Source: CBDCFV01 sp965203835 (GTDB lineage Bacteria > Chloroflexota > Dehalococcoidia > Lucifugimonadales > UBA3495). Taken from it: a stretch of DNA of 64,000 nt. Every line of letters begins with the position of its first letter. Position 1 is the stretch's first letter. This document shows, in pieces, positions 35,349-44,794 of this stretch. The stretch lies in contig OZ241919.1 of NCBI GenBank assembly GCA_965203835.1, positions 1,488,001-1,552,000 on the forward strand. The letters run 5' to 3'. A model generated the notes under the pieces. That model was given only the letters and a program-made list of their open reading frames with translations, made no database searches and was not told the origin of the DNA. Both the position numbers and the translations under genes were made by a program.

Positions 35349-36341
35349 CTACCCCGCCAGGCCCGGCAGTATGACGTTGCCAAAGGCCTCCACTTCCCGC
35401 CGGGGCATGTCATAGCCCCCTTCCACCGTATGGGACGGAAAGATAAACACGTGCTCCACGCCGGACTCTTCTCCGGCTCGTTGCAGCCTCTCCAAGCACT
35501 CCTCCGGGGAGCCAAAAAGCCCGAAGGCGTCGCAAATCCGGCCCGCCAACTCGTCGGAAATCTCGTCGGGCCGGTGGTCTTCCGGCAGGTCTATGCCGGC
35601 CTCCCGCAGCCAGTGCAGGTTGGCCGCGCTGGGATAGTTGAGAAAGGGCAGGTCGGGCCGCAGCCATTGTTGGGGCCAACTGCGGCCGTCACGCCCCGGT
35701 TGGTCTAACCCCATGGGCGTGATGAAAATGGTATGGAAGTCGTCCAGGTCACGGCCCGCTCGGGCCGCTCCGATCGCAAGCCGTTGCCTGGCGGCCTTGA
35801 TTGCCTTGGCGTCAAGGCCCACCAGCAGCATCGCCCCGTCCGCAACCTCTCCGGCCAACTCCACCATCCTGGGGCCGGCCGCGGTAACGAACACCGGCGG
35901 CGTATTGGAGGTGGCGTGCCTCATATAGGTATCCCGGCCGTTGAACGTGACCGTCTCTCCCTCAAGCAGGCTCTTGATGGTCTTTACGGTCTCGCGCATC
36001 ACGCTCACCGTTGCTCTTGGACGGCCAATATTGCCAACGGACAGGAATCCCGGCCCAATGGTCAAGCGGACTCGTCCGGGAGCAATCTCCGACAGTGAGT
36101 TGGTGAGACACGCCAGCACCGACGGATGTCGCGTAACCGGGTTGGACGTGGCCGGGTACAACGCCAGCGACGAGGTGCGCTCCGCCGCCAGCGCCAGCGT
36201 CAGGAACACGTCGCGCCCGCTGTGCTGGTGGTCGTGTATGCCCACCCCGGAAAATCCCGCCGCCTCGCATTCCGCGATGAAGTCCGCCGTCTCGTTGACC
36301 GGAAGCCCCACCGGCACGCGAATGTCCACTTTGATGCCCAT
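35349..36341 (-). CDS. Luciferase-like (F420 or FMN) monooxygenase/oxidoreductase
   Basis: A 330-residue TIM-barrel protein of the bacterial luciferase-like family. VGIHDHQHSGRDVFLTLALA, ALYPATSNPVTRHPSVLA and VRLTIGPGFLSVGNIG match the cofactor-binding segments of F420-dependent members (LLM class). These reduce or oxygenate organic substrates. GGGAG precedes the ATG. SAR202 Chloroflexota carry many such genes. No neighbour reveals the substrate, and the nearest genes read in the opposite direction. Confidence 0.85.
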   Translation of the reverse strand: MGIKVDIRVPVGLPVNETADFIAECEAAGFSGVGIHDHQHSGRDVFLTLALAAERTSSLALYPATSNPVTRHPSVLACLTNSLSEIAPGRVRLTIGPGFLSVGNIGRPRATVSVMRETVKTIKSLLEGETVTFNGRDTYMRHATSNTPPVFVTAAGPRMVELAGEVADGAMLLVGLDAKAIKAARQRLAIGAARAGRDLDDFHTIFITPMGLDQPGRDGRSWPQQWLRPDLPFLNYPSAANLHWLREAGIDLPEDHRPDEISDELAGRICDAFGLFGSPEECLERLQRAGEESGVEHVFIFPSHTVEGGYDMPRREVEAFGNVILPGLAG

Positions 36342-36519
36342 TAGACCGCTCCCTTTTCGCTCATTTGCACCGACGCAATGCTAGCACGGATTTCGAAGCC
36401 TGTTGACTCGGATACTCCCACGGCATTTAATAACTGTGTCAGAAACAATCAACGTCAATGTCACGGATCGCACAAGGCACAGGCCCGCGGTCCGCAAAAC
36501 CTTCATAGGAGGACAGACC

Positions 36520-37359
36520 GTGGCAACCAGCCAAAGCAACAACATAGGCCAAGTGGTGACCAGCGAGGCGCTCCGGCTGCAAGAGTTCCTTAACAACATG
36601 GCCCCCGAGGACTGGGACGCCGACAGTGCGTGCCAAGGATGGATAATCGAGGACGTGGTGGCCCACTTGGCCGGAAGCGGCGGCAACTGGGCCGCATCAG
36701 TCGAAAGGGCCTTGAACGGGGACTCCGGACCGCCCCCCGGAGGATCGTTCCTGCCGCCGGGCGAGCGGGCTTCCCATCCCTACGGCCCGGAAATCAGGGA
36801 GTCCCGGCAACAGACCAGGGACCAACTGCTGCAAATGTTCGACGAGGGCCACGCCCGCCTGCGCCAGGTCCTGTCGAGCGTGACGGACGAAGACTGGGAA
36901 AAGCCCTGCTTCCACCGGCGCGGGCCCTATCCTATGAGGCAATACGTCGGCGTACAGCTCCAGGAACTGACCCTGCACGGATGGGACATACGCTCCGGCC
37001 TGGACAGCTCGGCCCAGTTGTGGGACGAGCCGCTGGCCCTGATGGTGGGCATGGTGCCCCGGTGGCTGCGCACCGCGTTTATCGCCAACCAGGACATGCC
37101 CACGCCTGTACGCTACCGTTTCGACATATCCAGCCCCGTAGAGGTGCGCGAGGACATCTTGGTGACCGGCGCGGAGTATCAGGTCGGACCTTCCGGCGAC
37201 GGACCCGCCGACGTGGTGTTCCGTGGCGGCGCCGGCAACTACATCCTGCTCATGTTCGGACGCTTGCAGGTTGAGCAGGCCCTCGCGTCCGGGCGGCTGA
37301 CCGTCGAAGGCTCTGTCGAACAAGCAAAGAACTTCAACGCTTGGTTCCCCGGCTTCTAG
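36520..37359 (+). CDS. DinB/maleylpyruvate-isomerase-like protein
   Basis: A 279-residue protein of the mycothiol-dependent maleylpyruvate isomerase family. The four-helix DinB-like N-terminus has the metal ligands in VVAHLAGSGG (His) and QELTLHGWDIRSG (Glu and His). The C-terminus (VVFRGGAGNYILLMFGR; GRLTVEGS) is SCP2-like. The GTG at 36520 with AGGAGG is preferred to the opening ATG at 36403. Members use mycothiol, bacillithiol or other thiols. Whether this organism has such a thiol is not shown here. Confidence 0.8.
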   Translation: MATSQSNNIGQVVTSEALRLQEFLNNMAPEDWDADSACQGWIIEDVVAHLAGSGGNWAASVERALNGDSGPPPGGSFLPPGERASHPYGPEIRESRQQTRDQLLQMFDEGHARLRQVLSSVTDEDWEKPCFHRRGPYPMRQYVGVQLQELTLHGWDIRSGLDSSAQLWDEPLALMVGMVPRWLRTAFIANQDMPTPVRYRFDISSPVEVREDILVTGAEYQVGPSGDGPADVVFRGGAGNYILLMFGRLQVEQALASGRLTVEGSVEQAKNFNAWFPGF

Positions 37360-37374
37360 CGCCCGTGCGGGTGG

Positions 37375-39199
37375 TCACGGTAGCCACTTTTGCCATAGCA
37401 GGCCGGCGTATGCCAAGGTTACCAGCAGTCCAATTACGACCGAGGTTGTTTGCTCGAAGCGGCGGTTGACTGCGTCACGAAAGACTACGCCGTAGCCTTC
37501 GTAGTCGTCCCGCTTTTCCAATATCTCGCCGGCCCGGTCCCGGTGCAGGTCCCACACGTTGACAATCAGGAAGATGATAACGGCGGAGAACAATACCACC
37601 AGCATCTCTACCAGGAAGCCGATCCAGCCCGTCACCCCAGGGCGGGAGGCGAGGGCCGATAAACACAGTGATTCCGCCGAAGATAATGAGGGCGAAGAGC
37701 TCCCCGAACTCAATGCCCTGCTGCCGGGAATGGGCAATGACATTGAGTTGCGTCTCGACCTCGGCGAGCTGCACTTGGTCGGCGGCGTCGGGGTTGGCCG
37801 CCTCGGCCCGGTCCAGGCAGTCCTTGGTTTCCCGGTACGCTTTTTGCAGGCCTTCAGGGGTAACCGCATAGTCGATGGCCAGGACGTGTTCCCGGGCAGC
37901 CTCATCAATAACATTGCGGCGGGCCAGCAGGTCAACATTCTGGAACAAAGTGTAAAGGCGGTTGTCCTCATCCTGGGTTTGCGTGGATAGTCGGGCCACG
38001 CGGAACGACCGGAGCAGCGTGAAAACCGTGGCCGACAGTCCCAGCGCGCCAAAGTAGGTCTCTCCGGGCCATACCCATTCGCCGAAGGGCAGGTACTGCA
38101 ACAGTTCATCCCGCAGATAAACGAAGGCCCCGCAGGCCCACAGCGCCAGCAGCAACGCCTTGAATCCAAACCGGATTTCGGCCTCGAAGTTGATCAGCAG
38201 GTTGACGGTGATTATTCCCACGGCGCCCGCAACCAGGTAATCGGGGCTCACCGGCTTGACGTGCGTGAACAGGAAAAGCCAGACCAAGCTGAATAACGGG
38301 GTGGCGTAGGCCAGCGCGTTGATGCCTGGGTTGTTCGTGGTCAGGTTGGCTTTGCGCCAAGCTACGTTGGCGATGCCATTGACGGCGGACCCAACGACCA
38401 CGGCGATGAGCAGTGTCCGCGAGTCCATCACCTCACCGTTCGACACACCGGCGAAGCCATTCAATACGGCGGCCAAGGTGTTGGCGATGAGAAAGGCGAC
38501 CAGCACGCCGAACATTTCCAACGAGTGTTCGCCTATCCCTCGCCTGGCTTCGGACGGAATTTCGTGGACGACGTCGGTCCCCCATCGAAAACCGAACGCG
38601 GTGAACGAGGTGGCTATCGCGCCCAATATAGCCAGGGTTACGCCGATGATCACCACCGACAGGCTGCCGGCCTGGATGCCGGCGAACCCGCCTGCTTGTC
38701 CGACCACCACGAACGCGAAGCCGGCCAAGCCCAAAGCCAGGAGGAACAGCATTTCCAGATCAAGCGCGCGGTACCGGGTCTCACCCCGGTAGAGCCGCGC
38801 CATGAGCAGAATGAAAAACAACGGCCAGGTTTCGAACAGGATGGCTGCTACGGACACATCCACAAAACGGGTCGACCAAGCGAAAAAGGCGAAATTGAAA
38901 TTGGCGGCTACCGACAGTGCTATCTTCACGTCGAAAGCCCGCCGGGCAATCGCCATCAGGTTGGCCGGATTGAATACCAGCCGGTGATACAGGATCGTAA
39001 TGAAGATAAGACAGCCCAGCGCGATGCCGGCATTCATGCTGGCATTGAACAGAAAGGGGACCTGCCCTCCCCCGCCCCACGCAATCACCAAGGGCAGCGA
39101 GGAAAACAACGTTACCGCCAGCAGCATATAGCCGGTGGCGGCACGATTCCCTGCCAGACTGGTAATGGCAGGAATGCTGGGTATTCTTACTACGGCCAC
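37375..39199 (-). pseudogene. DMT/EamA permease with extra C-terminal domain, frameshifted
   Basis: This is the close relative of the gene at 39254-41047. It has about ten membrane helices of the drug/metabolite transporter type, a soluble linker (ETQLNVIAHSRQQGIEFGEL) and a C-terminal membrane part (IIFLIVNVWDLHRDRAGEIL). The frame runs cleanly to ITVFI near 37660, then continues in the next frame as LASRPGVTGWIG to the stop at 37375. Removing one G near 37654-37658 restores VFIALASRPG, matching the paralogue's MLALLSRPE. GTG start. True decay or a sequencing error cannot be told apart. Confidence 0.8.
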
Positions 39200-39253
39200 G
39201 GCAGCATTATAGCAACGGCCCCGCCTGCGCTCATGCAGGTTCCCCGGGGCGCG

Positions 39254-41047
39254 TCAAGCCACCCATTTGTACCAGAGCAGAGCGGCATAGGTAACGGTGA
39301 TCCCCAAGCCGATGACGGTTGATACTCCCCTCTCGAAGCGGCGGTTCCTGGGGTCGCGGAAGATTACGCCGTAGCCGCCGGCGCCGGGCTGAGCGGCCAG
39401 GACCAAGTTGGCCCGGTCGCGATGCAAGTCCCACACGTTGACAATCAGGAAAACGACTACAGCCGGGAACAGGACGCTGAAAACCTCGTAGATGAATGCT
39501 GTCCACCCCGAGACCTCCGGGCGGGACAACAGGGCCAGCATCACCGTAGCCCCGCCGAAAACTATCAGGGAGAAGAGTTCTCCGAAATCTACGCCCTGCT
39601 GCCGGGAGTGCACCACCATGTTGAGCTGGGTTTCGGCATTGGCGAGCAGCCGCTGGTCGGCGACTGGATGGTCCGCGGCGGCGGACCGGGCGAAACAGAG
39701 TTTGGCTTGGGTGTAGGCGGTTTGCAGCTCCTCCGGGGTGCGGGCGCTGTCGATGCCGCGGATGTGCTCGCTGGCGGCGGAGTCAATGAGGTTGCGCCGG
39801 GACAGCAGTTCCAGGGTGCCGTGCAGGGCAAATATCCGGTTGTCCTCGTCCTGCGTGCGGGGGGCAAGTCTGGCCACTCGGAACGTAAGCAACAAGGTGA
39901 AGATCGTGGCCGACAGCCCCAACGCGCCCAAATAGGTTTCCCTGGGCCACAACCAGCCGTCAAAGGGCAGGAGAGGCAAAAAGTCGTCCCGCAGATAGAC
40001 GAAAGCGCCGCACGCCCACAGGGCAAGGACCAGGGCTTTGAAACCATAACGAACTTCCGCTTCAAAGTTGATGAGCAGGTTGGTTGAGATAATAGCGACG
40101 GTGCCGATTATCAAGTAACCTACCTTGGCGATATTCACTTCCGCAAACAGGAAAAGCCATATTAGGCTGAAGATGGGAATAGCGTAGGCCAGTGCATTGA
40201 TTCCCAGATTATTGGTAACCACGTTAGCAGCACGCCAAGAGATATTCCCAAGTGCTAGAGCAAATACACCTCCAAGCATTGCAATAGCAATTGCATCGGT
40301 GGAAATCGTCTCACCACTAGCCAGCCCCACAGCCGCACTCAGGCCCGCTCCCGCGAAACTGGTTATGCAATTGGCAACCAGAACACAAGCAATATCGAGC
40401 GAGTCGGAGTCACGATTATTGATTAGGTCAGGCGGCAATGATTCACGAAGGTCTGCGGCCCATCTGAAAGCGAATGCGGAAAGTCCGGCCACAAATACAG
40501 CTATAACTACAATGACGATGCCGATCAATGTGTCAAGGGACGCTGCATTGTTCCAAACCCCAAGCCCTCCGGTTTCGCTGGCGGCTACGAACGCAAATCC
40601 CAAGAAACCTACTAAAAGTAGCAATATCACGCCAAGTGTAATTTTGCGATAACGCCCTTCTCCTCTAAACAGCAACGCCGTCATTAATATCAGCAGTATC
40701 GGCCAGGTTTCAAACAAAATAGCCGCCACCGATATATCTATGTACCGGGTAGAAAAAGCAAGTAATCCGTACTCAAACTGGTTGATAATTGCGAACAACA
40801 TCGACCAAGTAGGGATATGCAGCCATATAAGCTTGAGTACAGATTTGCGAAATAGAATCCTCCCAAAGAGTGCCATGAAGAGGACTGATAACGCTATCGT
40901 AACTCCCACTCTGAGTACCGCTGCGAATAAAAAAGGATTGTCTGCGCCATTGCCGTTGGCGATCAGCACTGGTACTAGCGAGAATCCGATTACTGACAGG
41001 AGCATATAAACTGTCCCGGCAGTATTACGGTTGGTTCTGTGCATCAT
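39254..41047 (-). CDS. DMT/EamA permease with extra C-terminal membrane domain
   Basis: About 597 residues, roughly twice the usual DMT length. Two EamA halves (about ten helices, e.g. AILFETWPILLILMTALLF and ISWRAANVVTNNLGINALAY) are followed by a soluble helical segment (LELLSRRNLIDSAASEHI) and a C-terminal domain with three hydrophobic stretches (ALWACGAFVYL; LFPAVVVFLIVNVWDLHRDR; VIGLGITVTYAALLW). The 5' half is visibly lower in GC than the 3' half. The intact copy next to a frameshifted one indicates tandem duplication. Substrate unknown. Confidence 0.85.
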   Translation of the reverse strand: MMHRTNRNTAGTVYMLLSVIGFSLVPVLIANGNGADNPFLFAAVLRVGVTIALSVLFMALFGRILFRKSVLKLIWLHIPTWSMLFAIINQFEYGLLAFSTRYIDISVAAILFETWPILLILMTALLFRGEGRYRKITLGVILLLLVGFLGFAFVAASETGGLGVWNNAASLDTLIGIVIVVIAVFVAGLSAFAFRWAADLRESLPPDLINNRDSDSLDIACVLVANCITSFAGAGLSAAVGLASGETISTDAIAIAMLGGVFALALGNISWRAANVVTNNLGINALAYAIPIFSLIWLFLFAEVNIAKVGYLIIGTVAIISTNLLINFEAEVRYGFKALVLALWACGAFVYLRDDFLPLLPFDGWLWPRETYLGALGLSATIFTLLLTFRVARLAPRTQDEDNRIFALHGTLELLSRRNLIDSAASEHIRGIDSARTPEELQTAYTQAKLCFARSAAADHPVADQRLLANAETQLNMVVHSRQQGVDFGELFSLIVFGGATVMLALLSRPEVSGWTAFIYEVFSVLFPAVVVFLIVNVWDLHRDRANLVLAAQPGAGGYGVIFRDPRNRRFERGVSTVIGLGITVTYAALLWYKWVA

Positions 41048-41131
41048 CTCAGTTCTCAACCAGCCTGCTGAAACACCGGGATAACGCTTCCCTGCGTCTT
41101 TGTCGAAAGGGCAGTAATTTGAAGCCCGCCT

Positions 41132-42475
41132 TCACTCCCTCGACGCCAGGGCATCCATAATGGACGCTTCCGGCAGGGACGCCGGCGGTTGCTGCCTTAC
41201 GCTCGACAACAAGCTTTCCGTCCCCCTGTCCACCCTCTCTCCTGCCAGGAACACGTCCGCAACCTTCCAGAGGATCGTGATGTCTTCAGCCGGGTTGCCG
41301 TCGATGATGATTACGTCGGCTTCCTTGCCCGGCTCCAGCGACCCCGTCACGCCGTCGATGTCCAGCGACTTGGCGGCGTCGCTGGTCAGGGAAACTATTC
41401 CCCGCATCGGCGACATTCCGGCGTGCACCAAGGCTTCGGTCTCGTAGACGGTGTTGCCCAGCTTGTAGTTGCCCCACGAAGAGTCCGACCCGGTAATGAT
41501 GTTCAACCCCATGTCGATCAGCCGGGTCAGGTGAGTCCAGCGCACCTCCAGCTCCCACAAAGCTCCGTCCAGCTCGGTCTCTTCCTGGGGAGTCAAGCCT
41601 TGTGCTTCCTTTTTGTTTTGCAGCGCCCACACGCGGGCCCTTGCCACGTGCACTGTGGGATTGACGTATGCGCCCTGGGCGCCTATCCGCTCCGCCACGT
41701 CCTCGCGGAAGTTCGCCGTTCCGTTGCTGTTCTTGAACACGCAGTGAATCAGCATGTCCACGCCGGCGTCCAAGGAGTTGATCGTCCCTTGGGTGGAACT
41801 GCAATGGGTGGCGGTCAGCTTGCCGAACTTGTGGGCCTCGGCGGTCATGGCCCTCAACTCGTCCACATTGAAGGAAGGCAGCAAGGGGAAGGACGTGCGG
41901 GTGGTCCCGCCGGTGGCGCAAATCTTGATGTAGTCCGCCCCCTCTTTCACCAGTTGCCGTACCTCGCCCGCGGCCTCCACCGCTCCGGTAACTTCCGAGC
42001 CGAAGTAGCCCATGTGCCCCCCGACTATGGCGATGGGCCTGCCGCACAACACCATCCGCGGCGCTTGGATAATGCCCATGCGCGCTGCGTCCCGCAGGCG
42101 GAACATGGTCTGGTTCTTGGCGCCGTTGTCCCTGATGGAGGTCACGCCGGAGAACAGGCTGTCCTTGGCGTTGCGGGCGGCTTGCAGCGTCAGCACCTCG
42201 TCGGGCAGCGCCGCCACGTCCTCGCCCGGACGTCCGTCCCCAAACCCGTTGTGGTGGGTATGGCAGTCGATCATTCCCGGCATCACCGTCTTGCCCGGAT
42301 AGTCGAAAGTCTCGACCACCGCGCCCTCGGGCGGCAGGACCTGGTTGGCGGGGCCGACGGACACAATGCGCGAACCCTGCACCAACACCGCTCCCGACTC
42401 GACGGGAGGCCCGCCCTTCCCGTCGATCAAGCGTCCCGCCCTGATAAGTTTGAAACCCTGCGTGCCTTGCTGCAT
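41132..42475 (-). CDS. Metal-dependent amidohydrolase
   Basis: A 447-residue amidohydrolase-superfamily enzyme with the binuclear-type ligands: DCHTHHNGF, the lysine in ADYIKICATGG, His in LTATHCSS and LIHCVFKN, and Asp in NIITGSDSSWG. The fold begins and ends with the beta-sandwich (KTVMPGMID; GSLEPGKEADVIIIDGNP). It resembles imidazolonepropionase or prolidase-like members. The ATG at 42475 has AAGGAG. The amide or lactone substrate cannot be assigned. Confidence 0.88.
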   Translation of the reverse strand: MQQGTQGFKLIRAGRLIDGKGGPPVESGAVLVQGSRIVSVGPANQVLPPEGAVVETFDYPGKTVMPGMIDCHTHHNGFGDGRPGEDVAALPDEVLTLQAARNAKDSLFSGVTSIRDNGAKNQTMFRLRDAARMGIIQAPRMVLCGRPIAIVGGHMGYFGSEVTGAVEAAGEVRQLVKEGADYIKICATGGTTRTSFPLLPSFNVDELRAMTAEAHKFGKLTATHCSSTQGTINSLDAGVDMLIHCVFKNSNGTANFREDVAERIGAQGAYVNPTVHVARARVWALQNKKEAQGLTPQEETELDGALWELEVRWTHLTRLIDMGLNIITGSDSSWGNYKLGNTVYETEALVHAGMSPMRGIVSLTSDAAKSLDIDGVTGSLEPGKEADVIIIDGNPAEDITILWKVADVFLAGERVDRGTESLLSSVRQQPPASLPEASIMDALASRE

Positions 42476-42550
42476 TCCATTCTCCTTTCGCGGCAATACC
42501 CGCCCCACCCAGTCTCCCGCCTCTTACTACCGCCAATCCTTTCTACTCCC

Positions 42551-42577
42551 GTCATTCCCGCGCAGGCGGGAATCCAG
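42551..42577. repeat. Palindromic intergenic repeat
   Basis: GTCATTCCCGCGCAGGCGGG and AATCCAG form the same palindrome as at 35251. It lies upstream of the amidohydrolase gene and after the RidA gene. Confidence 0.8.
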
Positions 42578-42653
42578 AATCAGCCTTCACGGGAAGACCG
42601 CAAGCGATGACAGCCGCTCTCTAAACCCATACAGCAGGGAGCGCCCGGTATTT

Positions 42654-43046
42654 TCAACCAAGCACCGCGATGGCCTCCACCTCCACCACCAAGCCGGGAT
42701 CTGCCAATCCCGCCACCACTACGGTAGTGCTGGTGGGACGGCCCTCCGGGGGCAGAATATTCAGCCGGGCGGCGCGGACTTTCGCCAGGTTCTCGGATCC
42801 CACCACGTAGGTGTTGGTCTTCACGATGTCGGCCAGGGTGCCGCCAACCGATTTAATCGCCGTTTCCAGGTTCTTCCAAGCCTGTACCGTCTGGGCCTCG
42901 GCGTCGCCTACGTGAATGGCATTACCGTTTTCGTCCCGTGACAATTGCCCGGCAATGTACACCGTGTTGCCCACCTTCACTACGTGGTTGTAAAGGTTGG
43001 ATGGCGGCGTCGCCATGCCCTCAGGGTTCAAAAACTCCCGCTGCAT
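42654..43046 (-). CDS. ridA: RidA/YjgF family protein
   Basis: A 130-residue RidA-family protein: TVYIAGQLSRDENGN near the N-terminus, the RPTSTTVVVAGLADP block with the conserved Arg of the active site and VEVEAIAVLG at the end. RidA hydrolyses reactive enamine/imine intermediates; here it may also be a pathway deaminase partner. GAGGAGGG lies before the ATG. The amidohydrolase is downstream on the same strand. Confidence 0.9.
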   Translation of the reverse strand: MQREFLNPEGMATPPSNLYNHVVKVGNTVYIAGQLSRDENGNAIHVGDAEAQTVQAWKNLETAIKSVGGTLADIVKTNTYVVGSENLAKVRAARLNILPPEGRPTSTTVVVAGLADPGLVVEVEAIAVLG

Positions 43047-43206
43047 CGTGTTCCCTCCTCAATCGTTATTCAAGTGTTTGGCAGTGGTTCAGCTTGAAAT
43101 TGCAGCAATATCGGGCCTCCGTATATCCGCTTGACGCCGCTACCAAACGAGTGTTGTACTGAACATCTACTACTCCCATCCGGCAAGTCTGTCAAGGAGC
43201 GATTGT

Positions 43207-43566
43207 TTGGGAACGTTTTACGTGGATATTACGGTAGGAAACCCCGAAGGCGGTGATACGACTTCGGTAAACGCATTGGTGGACACCGGGGCGACCGATT
43301 CGATGTTCCCAAGCTCCCTGCTGGAATACTTGAAGATAAAGCCCTTCCAGCAGCGCATCTGCACAATGGCCGACGGACGCCAGGAAGAATATGGCCGCGC
43401 CATCGTAAGCATCGGCATTGGGGGCCTTCAACTGCCATGTCCTGCCTTGATGGGGCCGGAGGATACATATTTACTGGGCGCAACCACCCTGGAGATTTTC
43501 GACCTCTCGGTTGACCCACTGGAAGAGGGACTAATAGAGCGTACAAGAATAGCCAGGCCATTGTAA
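43207..43566 (+). CDS. Clan AA aspartic-protease-like protein
   Basis: A 119-residue single-lobe retropepsin-like protein: GTFYVDITVG is the N-terminal strand, ALVDTGATDSMFP the catalytic motif and YLLGATTLEIFDL the second conserved block. It is paralogous to the protein at 22592. I chose the TTG at 43207 because AAGGAG lies seven bases upstream and translation gives MGTF as in the paralogue. It stands alone. Function of these proteins is unknown. Confidence 0.75.
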   Translation: MGTFYVDITVGNPEGGDTTSVNALVDTGATDSMFPSSLLEYLKIKPFQQRICTMADGRQEEYGRAIVSIGIGGLQLPCPALMGPEDTYLLGATTLEIFDLSVDPLEEGLIERTRIARPL

Positions 43567-43625
43567 CGATTTGCTGAATCCGCCCCGATCTCAGTGAGCT
43601 TGTTGAACCGGGTTTTTGATAATTT

Positions 43626-44037
43626 CTAAACGGTTTGGCGGCTCCGGCGAAGGTGCCAGCCCGCGGCAAGGCTGGCGAAGATAAACAAAAAGTGTATGAA
43701 TGGTGCAATCACTCGGTAAATTGGTGTGGCCCAGGGCAGGCGTTCCGAGATTCCAAAGGACTGGCCCCAATCCCAAACAAACCCGAAGGTGAGCAATACC
43801 GAGACAACAAAGGAACCATTGTAAAAGCCCTCCGGCGGTCCAAGGGAACAACCCAGCCCTGGACAAACCCCAAGGCCAACGTTCTTACCACATTAACGCA
43901 TAGGCCTATGACAACGGCGAATGTGAAAAGCAACATCAGCGAGAGTGCCCAAGACCCCAGTCAATAAGGGCCAGACCGGCCATCACGAAGAGGAACATTC
44001 CAATCCAGCGTCCCGCGAATATTATGCTATTGCGCAT
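43626..44037 (-). pseudogene. Small polytopic membrane protein, two frame breaks
   Basis: No single frame spans this gene, but three consecutive minus-strand frames do. The first reads MRNSIIFAGRWIGMF and ALIDWGLGH, and stops. The second continues as LSLMLLFTFAVVIGLCVNVV. The third is GFYNGSFVVSVLLTFGFVWD and continues through IAPFIHFLFIFASLAAGWHL to a TAG at 43626. Each junction needs one inserted base, so two single-base deletions are implied. The result would be about 137 residues with four membrane helices. I do not recognise the family. Confidence 0.6.
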
Positions 44038-44108
44038 AGTCCTCGATCAACATCGACTGTATGCGCTCCAGCACTCTCGGTTCCACCTGACGCCGGAAAG
44101 TCCTGTGA

Positions 44109-44429
44109 TCAGCTTCCCGTTTCTTTTCCCAAAGAATGTCGTGCCTTGGTTCCGGTACGGATTATGTGTTGTAGCAGGGCCTCGTTAATCTGTTCCTGGA
44201 GGTCTCCGTCTCGCGGCAGGTTTTCGTAAAACCAGTTGATTACGTACTCGTCCAGTTTGAGGCTGACTGTCTGTTTCACCGGTTGATAGCCGGCTCCTCG
44301 ATATGTGACCTTCGGCAGTCCCTTGGTGTCCGGTATGTCCGAGAAGTCTATATCGTCTTCCGGGACCTGTGCGAGGGCGTCCAACATGGCTTTCTGCTTC
44401 TCGGTGAGTGTCTTCTCAGCCTTCCTCAT
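44109..44429 (-). CDS. brnA: BrnA-type antitoxin
   Basis: A 106-residue antitoxin. The C-terminal VKQTVSLKLDEYVINWFYEN is the ribbon-helix-helix type DNA-binding segment (typical start V-x2-R/L-L-D-x2-V) seen in BrnA. The start overlaps the end of the toxin gene by 14 bases. BrnA binds and neutralises BrnT and represses the operon. Confidence 0.85.
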   Translation of the reverse strand: MRKAEKTLTEKQKAMLDALAQVPEDDIDFSDIPDTKGLPKVTYRGAGYQPVKQTVSLKLDEYVINWFYENLPRDGDLQEQINEALLQHIIRTGTKARHSLGKETGS

Positions 44430-44700
44430 ATTCCCTTCTCTCGTTTCTGCTCGCCTTCCTGGCGCTGATGATTCTCCCTGACATCGGCGTTGTTCCCCGG
44501 TTCGTCCATGTATGAATGATTGTGATGGTGGTCTCCCCCAGCAGTCCTATGGTTTTCCATCTCTGCTCGTAATGGCTCGGGTCGTCATCTTCATAAGTCA
44601 GGGCTAGCGGGTTGTTGAAGACCAGTGCGGCTGTCTCGAAGTCTATGCCGTGTTTTCTCAGGTTATCGCTGTCTTTGTCCGGGTCCCAAGTCCACTTCAA
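44416..44700 (-). CDS. brnT: BrnT-type toxin (RelE-fold ribonuclease)
   Basis: A 94-residue BrnT: WDPDKDSDNLRKHGIDFETA is the family start, and RWKTIGLLGETTITIIHTW and IISARKASRNERREYEEG follow. BrnT is a RelE-fold RNase that halts translation until bound by BrnA. The gene starts with TTG after AGAGGA and leads the pair, toxin first, as usual for BrnTA. Confidence 0.9.
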   Translation of the reverse strand: MKWTWDPDKDSDNLRKHGIDFETAALVFNNPLALTYEDDDPSHYEQRWKTIGLLGETTITIIHTWTNRGTTPMSGRIISARKASRNERREYEEG

Positions 44701-44794
44701 TGGTTCCTCTCAGCACACGCTGATAATACCAACTATGAACGCCGTTCCCAGTAATTGTCATCCGTTATGTAGGCGACGTTGCCAATGGTCCCAA

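Noticed and set aside
41189..42610. Plus-strand frame of 473 codons opposite the amidohydrolase
   Set aside because: It is a GC-driven antisense frame; the minus-strand amidohydrolase has all metal motifs and a ribosome-binding site.
43635..43967. Plus-strand frame of 110 codons
   Set aside because: It is antisense to the decayed membrane gene, whose restored sequence has far better protein character.
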